Assembly (NCBI RefSeq): GCF_029382225.1 | Contig: NZ_JARLTC010000039.1 | Span: 26,301-90,300, forward strand | Direction: 5' to 3' | DNA: 64,000 bases | Origin: Spongiactinospora sp. TRM90649 | Lineage (GTDB): Bacteria; Actinomycetota; Actinomycetes; Streptosporangiales; Streptosporangiaceae | The notes under the pieces: model-generated | Told to the model about the DNA's origin: nothing | Seen by the model: the letters and a program-made list of their open reading frames with translations, nothing else | The model's database searches: none | In this document: one piece after another, positions 8,408 to 17,483 of the stretch | Layout of the letters: each line of letters opens with the position of its first letter | How positions within the stretch are numbered: the stretch's first letter is position 1 | Translations under genes and position numbers: made by a program

Positions 8408-9319
8408 ATGGACGCCTACTCCCAGATCGTCTCCTCCGTCGCGGCGCAGTTACTGCCCAGGGTCGCGAGCGTGCGCGCGGGGCGGGGGAGCGGATCGGCC
8501 GTGGTGTTCACGGCGGACGGTTTCCTGCTGACCAACGCGCACGTGGTCGGCAGGGCGCGGTCGGGGACCGTGGCCTTCTCCGACGGGACGTCGGGAGACT
8601 TCGAGGTGGTCGGCACCGACCCGCTGTCGGACCTGGCGGTGATCCGGGCGGACGGCGCGACGCCGGAGCCTGCGGTGCTCGGCGACAGCGACGGGCTGGT
8701 GGTGGGGCAACTCGTGGTCGCCGTCGGCAATCCGCTCGGCCTGACCGGATCGGTGACGGCGGGCGTGGTGTCCGCGCTGGGCCGGTCGCTTCCCGCGCGC
8801 AGCGGGTCGGCCGTCCGCCTGATCGAGGACGTGATCCAGACCGACGCGGCGCTCAACCCCGGCAACTCGGGCGGCGCGCTGGCCGACGCCGAGGGCCGGG
8901 TGGTCGGCGTCAACACGGCGGTGGCCGGGGTGGGCGTCGGGCTGGCGGTGCCGGTGAACGGCACGACCCGCTCGATCATCGCGACGCTGATGCGGGATGG
9001 CCGGGTCCGCCGCGCCTACCTGGGGCTGGTCACCTCGCCCGCGCCGCTGCCCGACCATCTGCACGGGCGGACCGGGCAGGGTTCGGCACTGCGGGTGATG
9101 GAGGTCGTCCCGGACAGCCCGGCCGAGAGGGCCGGGCTGCGCGTGGGCGACCTGGTGCTGAACGCGGGGCGCGAGCCGGTGGACGACGCGCAGAGCCTGC
9201 AACGGCTGATGTTCGCCGAGGCGATCGGACGGCCGATGCCGATCACCGTGCTGCGCAACGGCGCCCTGGTCGACGTGATCGCCGAGCCGGTGGAGCTGGG
9301 GCCGCTGTCGCAGCTCTGA
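8408..9319 (+). CDS. HtrA-like trypsin-fold serine protease with PDZ domain
   Basis: A 303-residue protease with the complete catalytic triad: His45 in TNAHVV, Asp75 in SDLAVI and Ser154 in NPGNSGGAL. A single PDZ domain occupies about residues 205-300 (VVPDSPAERAGLRVGDLVL). Unlike most HtrA/DegP relatives it lacks a signal peptide or N-terminal membrane anchor, so it should be cytoplasmic as annotated. The ATG at 8408 follows GAGGAGGGC and there is no plausible upstream extension. Such compact PDZ proteases are common in actinomycetes; the substrate is unknown. It converges with the glycosyltransferase gene. Confidence 0.92.
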   Translation: MDAYSQIVSSVAAQLLPRVASVRAGRGSGSAVVFTADGFLLTNAHVVGRARSGTVAFSDGTSGDFEVVGTDPLSDLAVIRADGATPEPAVLGDSDGLVVGQLVVAVGNPLGLTGSVTAGVVSALGRSLPARSGSAVRLIEDVIQTDAALNPGNSGGALADAEGRVVGVNTAVAGVGVGLAVPVNGTTRSIIATLMRDGRVRRAYLGLVTSPAPLPDHLHGRTGQGSALRVMEVVPDSPAERAGLRVGDLVLNAGREPVDDAQSLQRLMFAEAIGRPMPITVLRNGALVDVIAEPVELGPLSQL

Positions 9320-9325
9320 GGCCCG

Positions 9326-10651
9326 TCACAGCTTCGAGGCGCTCGGCGCGGCGCGCAGCGGAGGTTCCGGTCGCCGCGTCGTGGCCGACGATTTCGATCC
9401 GCTTTGTAAAGGCGTCTGCCGGTCACGCAGCAACTCCTCAAGCAAGGACTCCCACCGTTCGCCGATGACCGAGGGATCGTACTGCCTGACCGTGGACAGG
9501 GCCGTGCGGCCCAGGCTCCGGCGGAGTTCGTCGTTCTCGATGACCTGGCAGAGCCGCTCCGCCATGGTCTCGGGGTTCCTCGGTTTGACCAGCAGCGCGT
9601 CGTGCCCGTTGGTGAGCATCTCGCGCGGGCCGTGCGGGGAGTCGAAGCTGACGATGGCCAGGCCCTTGCTCATCGCCTCCAGCAGGGTCAGCGAGAAGCC
9701 CTCGTGGCGGGAGGTCATCGCGAACACGGACGCCTCCTGCAGGGCGGGGCCGACGTCGGCGACCGCGCCCATCAGGAAGGCGCTGCCGGTGAGTCCCCGG
9801 TCCTGGATGTCCTGGGCGAGGTTCTCCTCCTGCGAGCCGGCGCCGTAGATGCGCAGGGTCCAGTCGGGGTGGGCGGCGGTGACCTGTTCCCAGGCGGCCA
9901 GCAGTTTGTGGAAGCCCTTGACCCGGGTGAGGCGGCCGACGGCGACGACGGTCTTGCCGGTGAGCGCGGAGGGGCCGCCGGACAGCGGGGGCAGCGCGTT
10001 GGGGATGCGGGTGAGCCTGCGAGGTCTGCGGCGCAGGGTGGCGCGGTAGTTGGCGAGGTCGGCCTTGGTGAGGGTGACCAGGGCGTCCAGGCGGGGGTAG
10101 CGCCGTTTGAGCAGGGTCTGGATGGGGTCGGCGTGGCTGGTCAGGCCGACGTGTTCCTGCCCGATGGTGATGACGCCCGGTGGGGCGAAGCGCGCGGTGA
10201 TCAGGTTGAGCCCGGGGCGGGTGGCGATCACCACGCCGGTGGTGCGGGAGCGCAGGTAGCGGACCAGGGCGAGGTCGGTCCAGGCGGTGAAGCGGTGGTG
10301 GGCGGCCTCCTCTTTGGGGATGAGCCTGCTGGGACGGCCGACGAGGAGGCGGCGCAGGGGGCCGCCGCGCCTGCCGTCGAGGCGGTCGTCGAGGTAGGTG
10401 ACGCTGACCCCTTCGGGGATGGGGAAGAAGGGGTGTTCCTGTTCGCGGATGACGCTGACGATCTCGACGTTGTGGTTCTTGGCGAGTTCCCCGGCGAGGT
10501 TGAGGACGGTTCTGATGGTGCCGCCCATGCCGTTGGCGTGGAGCAGGAGGATGTGGATGTCGCGGATCTGGGGTGGGGGAGCCTTCCGCGCTCTGCGCCT
10601 GTCGACCGCTTCCAGCAGTCGTATCGCCCCCCGAGCGACAACGGTGCGCAA
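9326..10651 (-). CDS. GT4-family glycosyltransferase
   Basis: A 441-residue retaining glycosyltransferase of the GT-B fold, with a TTG start. The N-terminal acceptor domain has the glycine-rich loop LLLHANGMGGTIRTVLNLA. The C-terminal nucleotide-sugar domain has VVAVGRLTRVKGFHKLLAAW near residue 240, LRIYGAGSQEE and the conserved SRHEGFSLTLLEAMSKGLA with the E-x7-E pair. It resembles the TagE-like glycosyltransferases used on teichoic-acid-type polymers, and it is probably peripheral to the membrane. The acceptor is unknown. The 157 bases upstream hold no gene. Confidence 0.92.
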   Translation of the reverse strand: MRTVVARGAIRLLEAVDRRRARKAPPPQIRDIHILLLHANGMGGTIRTVLNLAGELAKNHNVEIVSVIREQEHPFFPIPEGVSVTYLDDRLDGRRGGPLRRLLVGRPSRLIPKEEAAHHRFTAWTDLALVRYLRSRTTGVVIATRPGLNLITARFAPPGVITIGQEHVGLTSHADPIQTLLKRRYPRLDALVTLTKADLANYRATLRRRPRRLTRIPNALPPLSGGPSALTGKTVVAVGRLTRVKGFHKLLAAWEQVTAAHPDWTLRIYGAGSQEENLAQDIQDRGLTGSAFLMGAVADVGPALQEASVFAMTSRHEGFSLTLLEAMSKGLAIVSFDSPHGPREMLTNGHDALLVKPRNPETMAERLCQVIENDELRRSLGRTALSTVRQYDPSVIGERWESLLEELLRDRQTPLQSGSKSSATTRRPEPPLRAAPSASKL

Positions 10652-10808
10652 GTTTGGGAACCCCTCTCTGGTCGTGGGCCGTCGCGTTCCTCTTCCGGAA
10701 CTCGGTGGCCCAAAACGTGAGCCGGTGGTGAGATACGTGTCACCACCGGCCGTACAGACTCCGAAATGCCGGACAGGAACGGATTCCCCCCGATCTGCCC
10801 CGCGATCT

Positions 10809-11552
10809 TTAGACGCTTGAGAGGGCGGAAACCGTTGCTTCTGGGCGGGAGAACATCGGCCAGTGACCGGTCGGCACCTCTCGGAGATCCCATTCGGGGC
10901 CGCTGAGGAAGGCGGCGAGCGGGTGTCCCGCGTCGATCATCGCCTTGATCTGTTCGAGCGGGAACGAGGTGGTGATCAGGGTCTTGGGCAGGCCGGCGTA
11001 GCCGCCTTGGTCCAGGTGGAGGGGCTGGGTGACGCTGGCGGCGGGCTGGGCGGCGGCGCGTGCGGTGATCATGGCGCGTTCGGTGTCGCCGAGTCCTTCG
11101 AGGCTGGCGCCGCCGCGTTCCAGGTCGGGCCAGTCGGGCAGCGGGTAGCTCGTTCCGCCGCCTTCGTTCTTGATGCGGTCTTCTGCGTACTGGCGGAAGT
11201 CGGGGTCGTAGGCGTCGATGAGGGCGGTGCCGTCGGGGAGGGGGACGGCGTCGAGGAAGACGAGCCTGGCGATGCGGCCGGGGATGCGGTCGGCGGCGCC
11301 GGAGGCGGCCATGGCGCCTCCGCTGTGGCCGACGAGGATCACGTCGTGCAGGTCGGCGTAGGTGACGACGTTGATCACGTCCTGGATGTGGGTGTCCAGG
11401 TCGGTGTCCGGGGTGGCGAGGTGGACGCGGTCGCCCAGGCCGGTGAGGGTGACGGGGTGGACGTCGTGTCCTGCGGCGCGGAGCGGTCCGGTGACCTGCT
11501 CCCAGGCCCATGCGCCGAGCCAGTATCCGGGGATCAGTACGTAGGTGCTCAT
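10809..11552 (-). CDS. Alpha/beta hydrolase (esterase-like)
   Basis: A 247-residue alpha/beta hydrolase. The oxyanion region IPGYWLGAWAW is near the start, the nucleophile elbow GHSGG has Ser77, and the catalytic His (about residue 230, PTGHWPM) is near the end. The layout matches small actinomycete hydrolases related to plant methyl esterases/hydroxynitrile lyases. It is divergent from the WYL regulator gene, 66 bases apart, so that regulator is a reasonable candidate controller. The substrate is not predictable. Confidence 0.88.
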   Translation of the reverse strand: MSTYVLIPGYWLGAWAWEQVTGPLRAAGHDVHPVTLTGLGDRVHLATPDTDLDTHIQDVINVVTYADLHDVILVGHSGGAMAASGAADRIPGRIARLVFLDAVPLPDGTALIDAYDPDFRQYAEDRIKNEGGGTSYPLPDWPDLERGGASLEGLGDTERAMITARAAAQPAASVTQPLHLDQGGYAGLPKTLITTSFPLEQIKAMIDAGHPLAAFLSGPEWDLREVPTGHWPMFSRPEATVSALSSV

Positions 11553-11618
11553 GTGAGTAATGTATGGCTTTATCCGGACAACGTCCGTCCGGTTTTCCGG
11601 CCCCCCAGGCGGTGACCC

Positions 11619-13022
11619 GTGTCACATTCCCACCCGCTCACCCGGGTATTGGCGCTCCTTGAGCTGCTGCAGGCGGCTCCCGGGCTGACCGGTCCCGAGC
11701 TGGCCCGGCGTCTGGGGGTGGACGAGCGGACGGTGCGCCGCTACGCCGTACGGCTGGCCGACCTCGGGGTGCCGGTGGAGGCCGAGCGCGGCCGGTACGG
11801 CGGTTATCGGCTGCTGCCCGGGTACAAGCTGCCGCCGCTGATGTTCAGCGACGACGAGGCGACGGCGGTGGTGCTCGGCCTGCTGGCGGGACGGCGGACG
11901 GGGCTGGCGGTGGAGGCCGCGGCGACGGAGAGCGCGCTGGCGAAGATCCGGCGGGTGCTGCCCCCCGCGTTGCGCGAGCGGGTGGACGCGGTGGCGGGCA
12001 CGCTGGAACTGGGGGCGGGGGCACGGCGCGGGACGGCGGCGCCGAGGGCCCGGACGCTGCTGGCCTTGGCGGAGGCGTCGCGCGGTCATCGGCGGGTGCG
12101 GATGGGCTACCGGTCGTTTCGCGGGGCGGCGGGGGAGCGGTTGCTGGATCCCTACGGGCTGGTGTTCCACTCGGGCCGCTGGTACGTCACCGGGCACGAT
12201 CATTCACGGGGTGAGGTGCGGACGTTCCGGATGGACCGGGTGGAGTCGGTGGAGGTGACAGAGGAACGGTTCGAGGAGCCCGAGGGGTTCGATCCGGTGG
12301 AGCGGGTGGTGTCGGGGCTGGCGCGGGTGCCGTACGCGCATCGGGTGGAGGTGGTGCTGCACACGACGCTGGAGCTGGCGCGGCGCCGGATCCCGGCGTC
12401 GGTGGCGACGTTGTCGGAGGTCGAGGACGGCGTGCTGGTGCGGGCCCGGGCCGAGCATCTGGCCGGTGCGGCGCAGATGCTGGCCGGGCTGGGTTGGTCG
12501 TTCCGCGTGGTGGAGCCGGCGGCGCTGCGGGCGGAGGTCCGCGCGCTGGCCGCGCGGCTCGTCGCGGATGCGGGGGAGCCGCCGGGTCGGGCCCCGCCGG
12601 TTCCGGGGAGGCGGCTAGTTCCTGGGAGGCAGGGGAGGGACGGTGAGGCGGGGGCGGTCGGCGGGGTCGGGAGTGTGCGGGGGGTTGGTGGCCAGGCGTT
12701 CCAGGGCGGTCTCGATGGCCTTGTCGAGCTGGGTGTCGATGCCCCTGGCGTAGTCCTGGGGGGTGATGTCGATGTCGATGTCGGGGTCGGTGCCGTAGTT
12801 CTCCACGCGCCAGCCGACGTCGTCGAAGGCGAAGGAGAACTCGGGCTGGGTGGTGACGGTGCCGTCGGCGAGCAGGTGGCGGGGCCAGATGCCGATGACG
12901 CCGCCCCAGGTGCGTTTGCCGATGAGGGGGCCGAGGCCGAGGAGTTTGAAGGTGTGGCTGAAGATGTCGCCGTCGGATCCGGCCCATTCGTTGGTGATGG
13001 CGACCAGGACGCCCCGGGGTGA
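11619..13022 (+). CDS. DeoR-type HTH/WYL-domain transcriptional regulator
   Basis: The first ~320 residues form a YafY-like regulator: HTH_11 (TGPELARRLGVDERTVRRYA) at about 20-50, then the WYL ligand domain with YGLVFHSGRWYVTGHD and FRMDRVESVEV. A GTG start is used. The family normally ends near 12570 (LAARLVADAG), but the frame has no stop until 13022, adding ~145 Gly/Val-rich residues that run antisense through the tricorn gene. A lost stop or single-base shift near 12570-12616 is the likelier explanation: a TAG in the next frame at 12616 would end it there. The domain call is firm; the 3' end is not. Confidence 0.8.
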   Translation: MSHSHPLTRVLALLELLQAAPGLTGPELARRLGVDERTVRRYAVRLADLGVPVEAERGRYGGYRLLPGYKLPPLMFSDDEATAVVLGLLAGRRTGLAVEAAATESALAKIRRVLPPALRERVDAVAGTLELGAGARRGTAAPRARTLLALAEASRGHRRVRMGYRSFRGAAGERLLDPYGLVFHSGRWYVTGHDHSRGEVRTFRMDRVESVEVTEERFEEPEGFDPVERVVSGLARVPYAHRVEVVLHTTLELARRRIPASVATLSEVEDGVLVRARAEHLAGAAQMLAGLGWSFRVVEPAALRAEVRALAARLVADAGEPPGRAPPVPGRRLVPGRQGRDGEAGAVGGVGSVRGVGGQAFQGGLDGLVELGVDAPGVVLGGDVDVDVGVGAVVLHAPADVVEGEGELGLGGDGAVGEQVAGPDADDAAPGAFADEGAEAEEFEGVAEDVAVGSGPFVGDGDQDAPG

Positions 13023-15950
13023 TTCGCGGGGGTAGGGGTCGGGGACGCCCCAGCGGGGGAAGTCGTAGCCGAGGCGGCGGCGGGAGAGCTTTTCGAGCAG
13101 CAGGGCCGAGACGTTGCCGCCGCCGTTGAAGCGGACGTCGACGATGAGTCCTTCGCGGTCGTATTCGGTGAGGAATCCGCGGTGGAACTCGGCGTAGCCG
13201 TCGGGGCCCATGTCGGGGATGTGCAGGTACCCGATGCGTCCGCCGGTGAGTTCGTGGGTGCGGGCGCGGTTGGCGGCTACCCAGTCGCGGTAGCGGCCGG
13301 GTTGTTCGTAGGACAGGGCCTTGACGGTTATGGTGCGGACGGGCTGGTCGTCGCGCCGGACGGTGAGCTGGACCTCTTCCCCGGCCTGGTTGACGAGGCG
13401 TTCGCCGGGGGTGGCGGTGGGGCCGATGGGCTGGCCGTTGAGGGCCAGGACGGTGTCGCCGGGGCGCAGGTTGACGCCTGGCCGGTTGAGGGGTGAGGTG
13501 GCGTCGGCGTCCCAGGGGTCGCCGTCGACGATGGCGCCGATGGTGTAGCGGCCGTCGGCGTAGTTCCAGTCGACGCCGAGCTTGCCCTGCCAGTAGTGGG
13601 GGCGGGTGCGGTATTCGCCGCCCATCTCGTAGGCGTGTGAGGTGCCGAGTTCGCCGAGGAGTTCCCACAGCAGGTCGGAGAACTCGCCTCGGGTGCCGAT
13701 GCGGTCGACGAGGGGGAGGTAGCGGTCGTAGACGCCGTTCCAGTCGACGCCGGCCATGTCCTCGGCCCAGAAGTGCTCGCGTTGCAGGCGCCAGGCTTCG
13801 CGGAACATCTGCCGCCATTCGGCGGCGGGGCGGATGGAGACCTTGACGCGGGACAGGTCGATCCAGCCGGCGGCGCGGGTGGTGGCGTCGCTGCCGGAGG
13901 GTTCTTCGCCCGCCTTGACTACGCGCAGGCGGCGGCCGGTGCGGTAGAGCAGGGTGGTGGTGTCGCGGCCGAGCTGGAAGGTGGTGATGTCCTTGGTGAG
14001 GGTTTCGGTGGTCTGTTTGTCGAAGTCGTAGACGTGGAGGGTGCCGGAGGTGGATTCGGCGAATTCGTCGCCTCTGCGGCCTTCGACGGGGAAGGAGGTG
14101 AAGATGGCCTTGCCTTTGAGGCCGGCGATCTGGGCGTAGCGGGCTTCGGGCACGGGGAAGGCGATGATGCGGCGTTCCAGGCCGTCGGTGTCGATGGTGA
14201 GGGTCGGTTCGGCGTCGCCGGAGGTGTCGCCCGGGGGGTCGCCGTTCGTGTCGCCGGAGGTCTCCTCGGGGGCGCCGCCGGGGGTCTCGGCGGTCTCCGT
14301 CGTGTCCGCGGCGTCGGTGCCTTCTGTGGTGTCCCCGGCCTCGTCCGCCTTATCCGACTTATCGGATTTATCGCTCTTGCCGTCGCTGTTCTTGCCAAGC
14401 GGGCGCGGCTCCGGTACGAACGGCGATCCCACGTCCTCGCGCAGCGCGATCGCGTACGGCCGGCGCCCCAGCGGGAACCCCATGTCGAAGTGCAGTGAGT
14501 CGCGCACCGGGTTGAACACGCGGTAGCCGATGAAGTAGAGGTAGCGGCCCTCGGGGTCGAAGGACGGGCTGGTGTCGTGCAGCACCGGCCGGGTGGCGGT
14601 GAACGCCTGCGCCCGCTCGGTGTCGTAGAGCCTGATCGCGCTGGTCTGAGCGGTGGCCGGGCAGGAGTAGGCCAGCCAGCGGCCGTCGGCCGACCAGGCG
14701 GGGTCCTCGATCCGGTCGAAGCGGCTGCGCTCGACGAGGGTCAGCGCGGGTTCGTCGCCGGTGAGGTCGACCAGCAGCAGTTCGTTGCGGTGGTTGGTGA
14801 CGGCGATCCGGTCGTGCTTGGGAGAGACCTCCAGCTCGATGGCGCGGCCGGTGTCCAGGGCGTCGAGGCGGACCGGTTCGGCGCTGCCGTCCGCGGTGAG
14901 CAGCACGAGCGTCTCGCGGTCGCCGTCGTCGCTGGCGGCGGCGATCAGGCGGGTGTCGTCGTTGAGCCAGGTCAGCAGGCGGTAGCGGACGCCGTCGGGT
15001 TCGCCGTGCTGGCGTACCGGGCCCTCCCAGTCGGCCATGGAGAAGGCCTTGCCCCGGGTGGTGAGGGCCAGGGCGCTGCCGTCGGGGCTGAGGGTGGCGC
15101 TGTCCAGGTAGCTCTCGGCGGCGACGAACTTGCGGTTGCGCTGGGTGCGGGAGCTGCCCAGGCGCACGTCCACCCGCTGTGACTCCCCTTGCGCCGGGTC
15201 GAGCAGGTAGAGCTCGCCGCCCGCGTGGTAGACCAGGCGCCGCCCGTCGCCGGACAGGTTGCGCGCGTAGTAGTCGGCGTGGTCGGTGTGGCGGCGCAGG
15301 TCGTCGCCGCCGGGAGTGCAGGAGTAGACGTTGCCGATGCCTTCGTGGTCGGACAGGAAGTAGACGCGTTCGCCCGTCCAGCAGGGGGAGGCGAGGTTGC
15401 CGGCCAGGGTGATGAGCCGGGTGAACTCGCCGTCGCCGGTGCGGTCGATCCACAGGTCGCCGACGGTGCCGCCGCGGTAGCGCTTCCAGCGGGCGGGGTC
15501 GGCGGTGTTGCGGCCGAGTACGGTCTGGCCGCCGGGGCCCCGGGTGATGGTGCCGGCCGGGCCGTACGGCAGGCGTACGGGTGGGCCTTCGGCCCCGGGG
15601 GTGACGGCGTGCAGCCAGCGCAGGCGTCCGAACGGCTGCCCGGCGTTGCTGGCGTAGACGATGGCGTCGTCCTGCCAGCCGGTCACCGTCGACTGGCTGC
15701 CGTGAAAGGTGACGCGGGTGGCGTCGCCGCCTTCGGCGGGCATGACGTAGACCTCTTCCGGGCCTTCCTCTCGCCCGGCGAAGGCGAGGCGTTCGCCGTC
15801 GGGGGAGAACCTGGGGTAGCCGGCCTCGGCGACGCCGGCGGTCAGGCGGAAGGCCCGTCCTCCGGTGGCCGGGACCATCCACAGGTCGTCCTCCGCGGCG
15901 AAGACCACCGCGTCACGATAAATGGTCGGAAACCGCAAGTACGCTGGCAT
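12615..15950 (-). CDS. Tricorn-like S41 family protease
   Basis: A protein of 1111 residues. The ATG at 15950 follows GAGAGGG and begins MPAYLRFPTIYRDAVVFAAE, the usual tricorn start. Residues 1-560 form beta-propeller repeats (SPDGERLAFAG, SADGRWLAYSC). A linker of about 70 residues near 575-645 is rich in Asp, Lys, Glu and Thr. The C1 domain, a PDZ domain (VNLRPGDTVLALNGQPIG) and the S41 catalytic domain follow, with the nucleophile Ser in NEWAGSDGDIFSH near residue 990. Tricorn is a large cytoplasmic assembly that trims proteasome peptides. The linker is unusually polar and may be flexible. It is divergent from the repeat protein gene. Confidence 0.92.
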   Translation of the reverse strand: MPAYLRFPTIYRDAVVFAAEDDLWMVPATGGRAFRLTAGVAEAGYPRFSPDGERLAFAGREEGPEEVYVMPAEGGDATRVTFHGSQSTVTGWQDDAIVYASNAGQPFGRLRWLHAVTPGAEGPPVRLPYGPAGTITRGPGGQTVLGRNTADPARWKRYRGGTVGDLWIDRTGDGEFTRLITLAGNLASPCWTGERVYFLSDHEGIGNVYSCTPGGDDLRRHTDHADYYARNLSGDGRRLVYHAGGELYLLDPAQGESQRVDVRLGSSRTQRNRKFVAAESYLDSATLSPDGSALALTTRGKAFSMADWEGPVRQHGEPDGVRYRLLTWLNDDTRLIAAASDDGDRETLVLLTADGSAEPVRLDALDTGRAIELEVSPKHDRIAVTNHRNELLLVDLTGDEPALTLVERSRFDRIEDPAWSADGRWLAYSCPATAQTSAIRLYDTERAQAFTATRPVLHDTSPSFDPEGRYLYFIGYRVFNPVRDSLHFDMGFPLGRRPYAIALREDVGSPFVPEPRPLGKNSDGKSDKSDKSDKADEAGDTTEGTDAADTTETAETPGGAPEETSGDTNGDPPGDTSGDAEPTLTIDTDGLERRIIAFPVPEARYAQIAGLKGKAIFTSFPVEGRRGDEFAESTSGTLHVYDFDKQTTETLTKDITTFQLGRDTTTLLYRTGRRLRVVKAGEEPSGSDATTRAAGWIDLSRVKVSIRPAAEWRQMFREAWRLQREHFWAEDMAGVDWNGVYDRYLPLVDRIGTRGEFSDLLWELLGELGTSHAYEMGGEYRTRPHYWQGKLGVDWNYADGRYTIGAIVDGDPWDADATSPLNRPGVNLRPGDTVLALNGQPIGPTATPGERLVNQAGEEVQLTVRRDDQPVRTITVKALSYEQPGRYRDWVAANRARTHELTGGRIGYLHIPDMGPDGYAEFHRGFLTEYDREGLIVDVRFNGGGNVSALLLEKLSRRRLGYDFPRWGVPDPYPRESPRGVLVAITNEWAGSDGDIFSHTFKLLGLGPLIGKRTWGGVIGIWPRHLLADGTVTTQPEFSFAFDDVGWRVENYGTDPDIDIDITPQDYARGIDTQLDKAIETALERLATNPPHTPDPADRPRLTVPPLPPRN

Positions 15951-16096
15951 ACATCCCTCTCCGCTCGCGTGATCGCCCCACTTATCCTCGCATTCCCGCG
16001 AACTACTGAATGTGGTGATGGCGGGAGGCCCCGAGTTCGCCGAGCGTTCATCTTCGGACCGCCGATCGGCGCGGGGGCGAAGGACATCATGACGGT

Positions 16097-17311
16097 GTGA
16101 ACCGACATCGCATCGCACTGGCGCTGGTGCCGGCGTTGGTGCTGGCCGGGGGCACCGGGATCGGATCCGCCGCCGTCGTGGCGGCGGCCCCTTCCGAGGG
16201 AGCCACGGTGAGGGCGGCGGCCGGGCAGGCCCCGGGCTGGCGGGTGGTGCTCAGGGAGCGGGCCGGGTCGGCGTTCGCCGCGCTGGCCGCGGCGGGCGGG
16301 CGCGACGCCTGGGCGGCGGGCTCGCGGGTGACCAAGGAGTTCGATCCGCGGTCGGGCGACGACTTCACGGCCCCGCTGATCAAGCAGTGGGACGGCGGGC
16401 GGTGGCGGGCGCTGCCGAGCCCGAAGGGCCCGCCCGGGTTCCCGTTGCGTGAGCTGACGCTGGTGGCGGCGTCCTCGCGGGCGGAGGTGTGGACGGCGGG
16501 CACGGCGGTGGCGGCCGGCCGCGGCGATGTGGCCTCCTCCACCCGGTCGGCGGTGTCGCGGTGGGACGGTCGGCGCTGGCGGCTGATGGGGTCGGGCCGC
16601 ACCACGGTCACCGACCTTGAGGTGGTGGGCCGTGACGCCTGGATCGTGGGCGCCGACGCGCGTACGGGCCGGCCGTTCTTCAAGCGTTTCCACGCCGGGC
16701 GGTGGAGTGGCCTGCCCGCGCCCGCCGGGCTGCGGCGGATCGCGGTGCGTTCGGCGCGCGAGGTGTGGGGGCTGACGCGGACGTCGGTGCTGCGGTTCGA
16801 CGGGCGTTCCTGGCGGGCGGTGGCGCTGCCCGCGCTGGCGGTGCCCGTGGCGCCGGAGCCGGCGTACGGGCGGGTGCGGCCCCGGCCGGACGCGGTGGCG
16901 GCGGACGCCTCGGGGGTGTGGGTCGCGGTGGGGTTCCAGCAGGGCGACTGGCCGCAGCCGGGGGCGGCGCTGCTGCGCCGTACCGCCGGTGGGTGGCGGC
17001 AGGCGAGGCTGCCGAAGGACGTGGTCGGCGCGTTGTCGCCGGACGGCCGGGGCGGTGTGTGGGCGGCGTCGCGTCAGGAGACGATCAAGGCGACGCCGGA
17101 CGGGCAGGACCCCTACGCCTACACCACGCTGTCGACGGACGTGCTGCGGTACACGGGCGCGGGGGTGACGCGCGGTGCGCTGCCGGTGCGGCCGGGGTTC
17201 GAGTGGTCGGGCCTGGCCGCGTTGCCGGGCGGGGTGACCGGCGGGGTGCTCGCCGCGGGCTATGAGTGGCGGCCGCCGCAGGGCGCGGTGGTGCTGCGGT
17301 ACGGGGGGTAG
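16097..17311 (+). CDS. Secreted propeller-like repeat protein
   Basis: A 404-residue exported protein with a GTG start. The signal peptide has a hydrophobic core (IALALVPALVLAGGTGIG) and ends near VVAAA. The mature part has five to six repeats of a ~45-residue unit built around 'DAWAAG ... WDGxRWR', for example VEVWTAG-like and AREVWGLTRTSVLRFDGRSWR. This looks like a beta-propeller of the Kelch/WD-like galactose-oxidase type, without visible catalytic residues. The gene is divergent from the tricorn gene, with 146 bases between starts. Its role is unknown; binding or scaffolding outside the cell is a guess. Confidence 0.75.
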   Translation: MNRHRIALALVPALVLAGGTGIGSAAVVAAAPSEGATVRAAAGQAPGWRVVLRERAGSAFAALAAAGGRDAWAAGSRVTKEFDPRSGDDFTAPLIKQWDGGRWRALPSPKGPPGFPLRELTLVAASSRAEVWTAGTAVAAGRGDVASSTRSAVSRWDGRRWRLMGSGRTTVTDLEVVGRDAWIVGADARTGRPFFKRFHAGRWSGLPAPAGLRRIAVRSAREVWGLTRTSVLRFDGRSWRAVALPALAVPVAPEPAYGRVRPRPDAVAADASGVWVAVGFQQGDWPQPGAALLRRTAGGWRQARLPKDVVGALSPDGRGGVWAASRQETIKATPDGQDPYAYTTLSTDVLRYTGAGVTRGALPVRPGFEWSGLAALPGGVTGGVLAAGYEWRPPQGAVVLRYGG

Positions 17312-17483
17312 CGACTCGGCGCGCCGCTTTCAGCAGATGGGCCGACAAATCTCCCGCCGGTTTTTCGTCGCCGTGCCCATCCGCCCGCCCCGCCGCGTGC
17401 TGGCAGCGTGATCGGGGAACGGCCCCGGCCCGCATCGCCGGGGCCGTGGGACGAACGGGACGAGTGGGATGAGGGGATCGGCG

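Noticed and set aside
11622..12203. Long open frame antisense to the WYL regulator
   Set aside because: Its translation is Arg/Pro/Gln-rich low-complexity typical of shadow frames in high-GC DNA, and the sense strand has clear HTH and WYL motifs.
14170..14395. Repetitive tract with many GDT/SDK codons in the tricorn gene, resembling a tandem repeat or CRISPR-like array
   Set aside because: It is in frame, has no constant repeat-spacer unit, and encodes a polar linker between the propeller and the C-terminal domains.
13190..15880. Long open frames on both strands within the tricorn gene
   Set aside because: They have no recognisable motifs, while the minus-strand frame has continuous family similarity.
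16097..16118. Extended tricorn start at the GTG at 16118, which would overlap the divergent gene's start
   Set aside because: The extra 56 residues are not family-like and the ATG at 15950 has a good ribosome-binding site.
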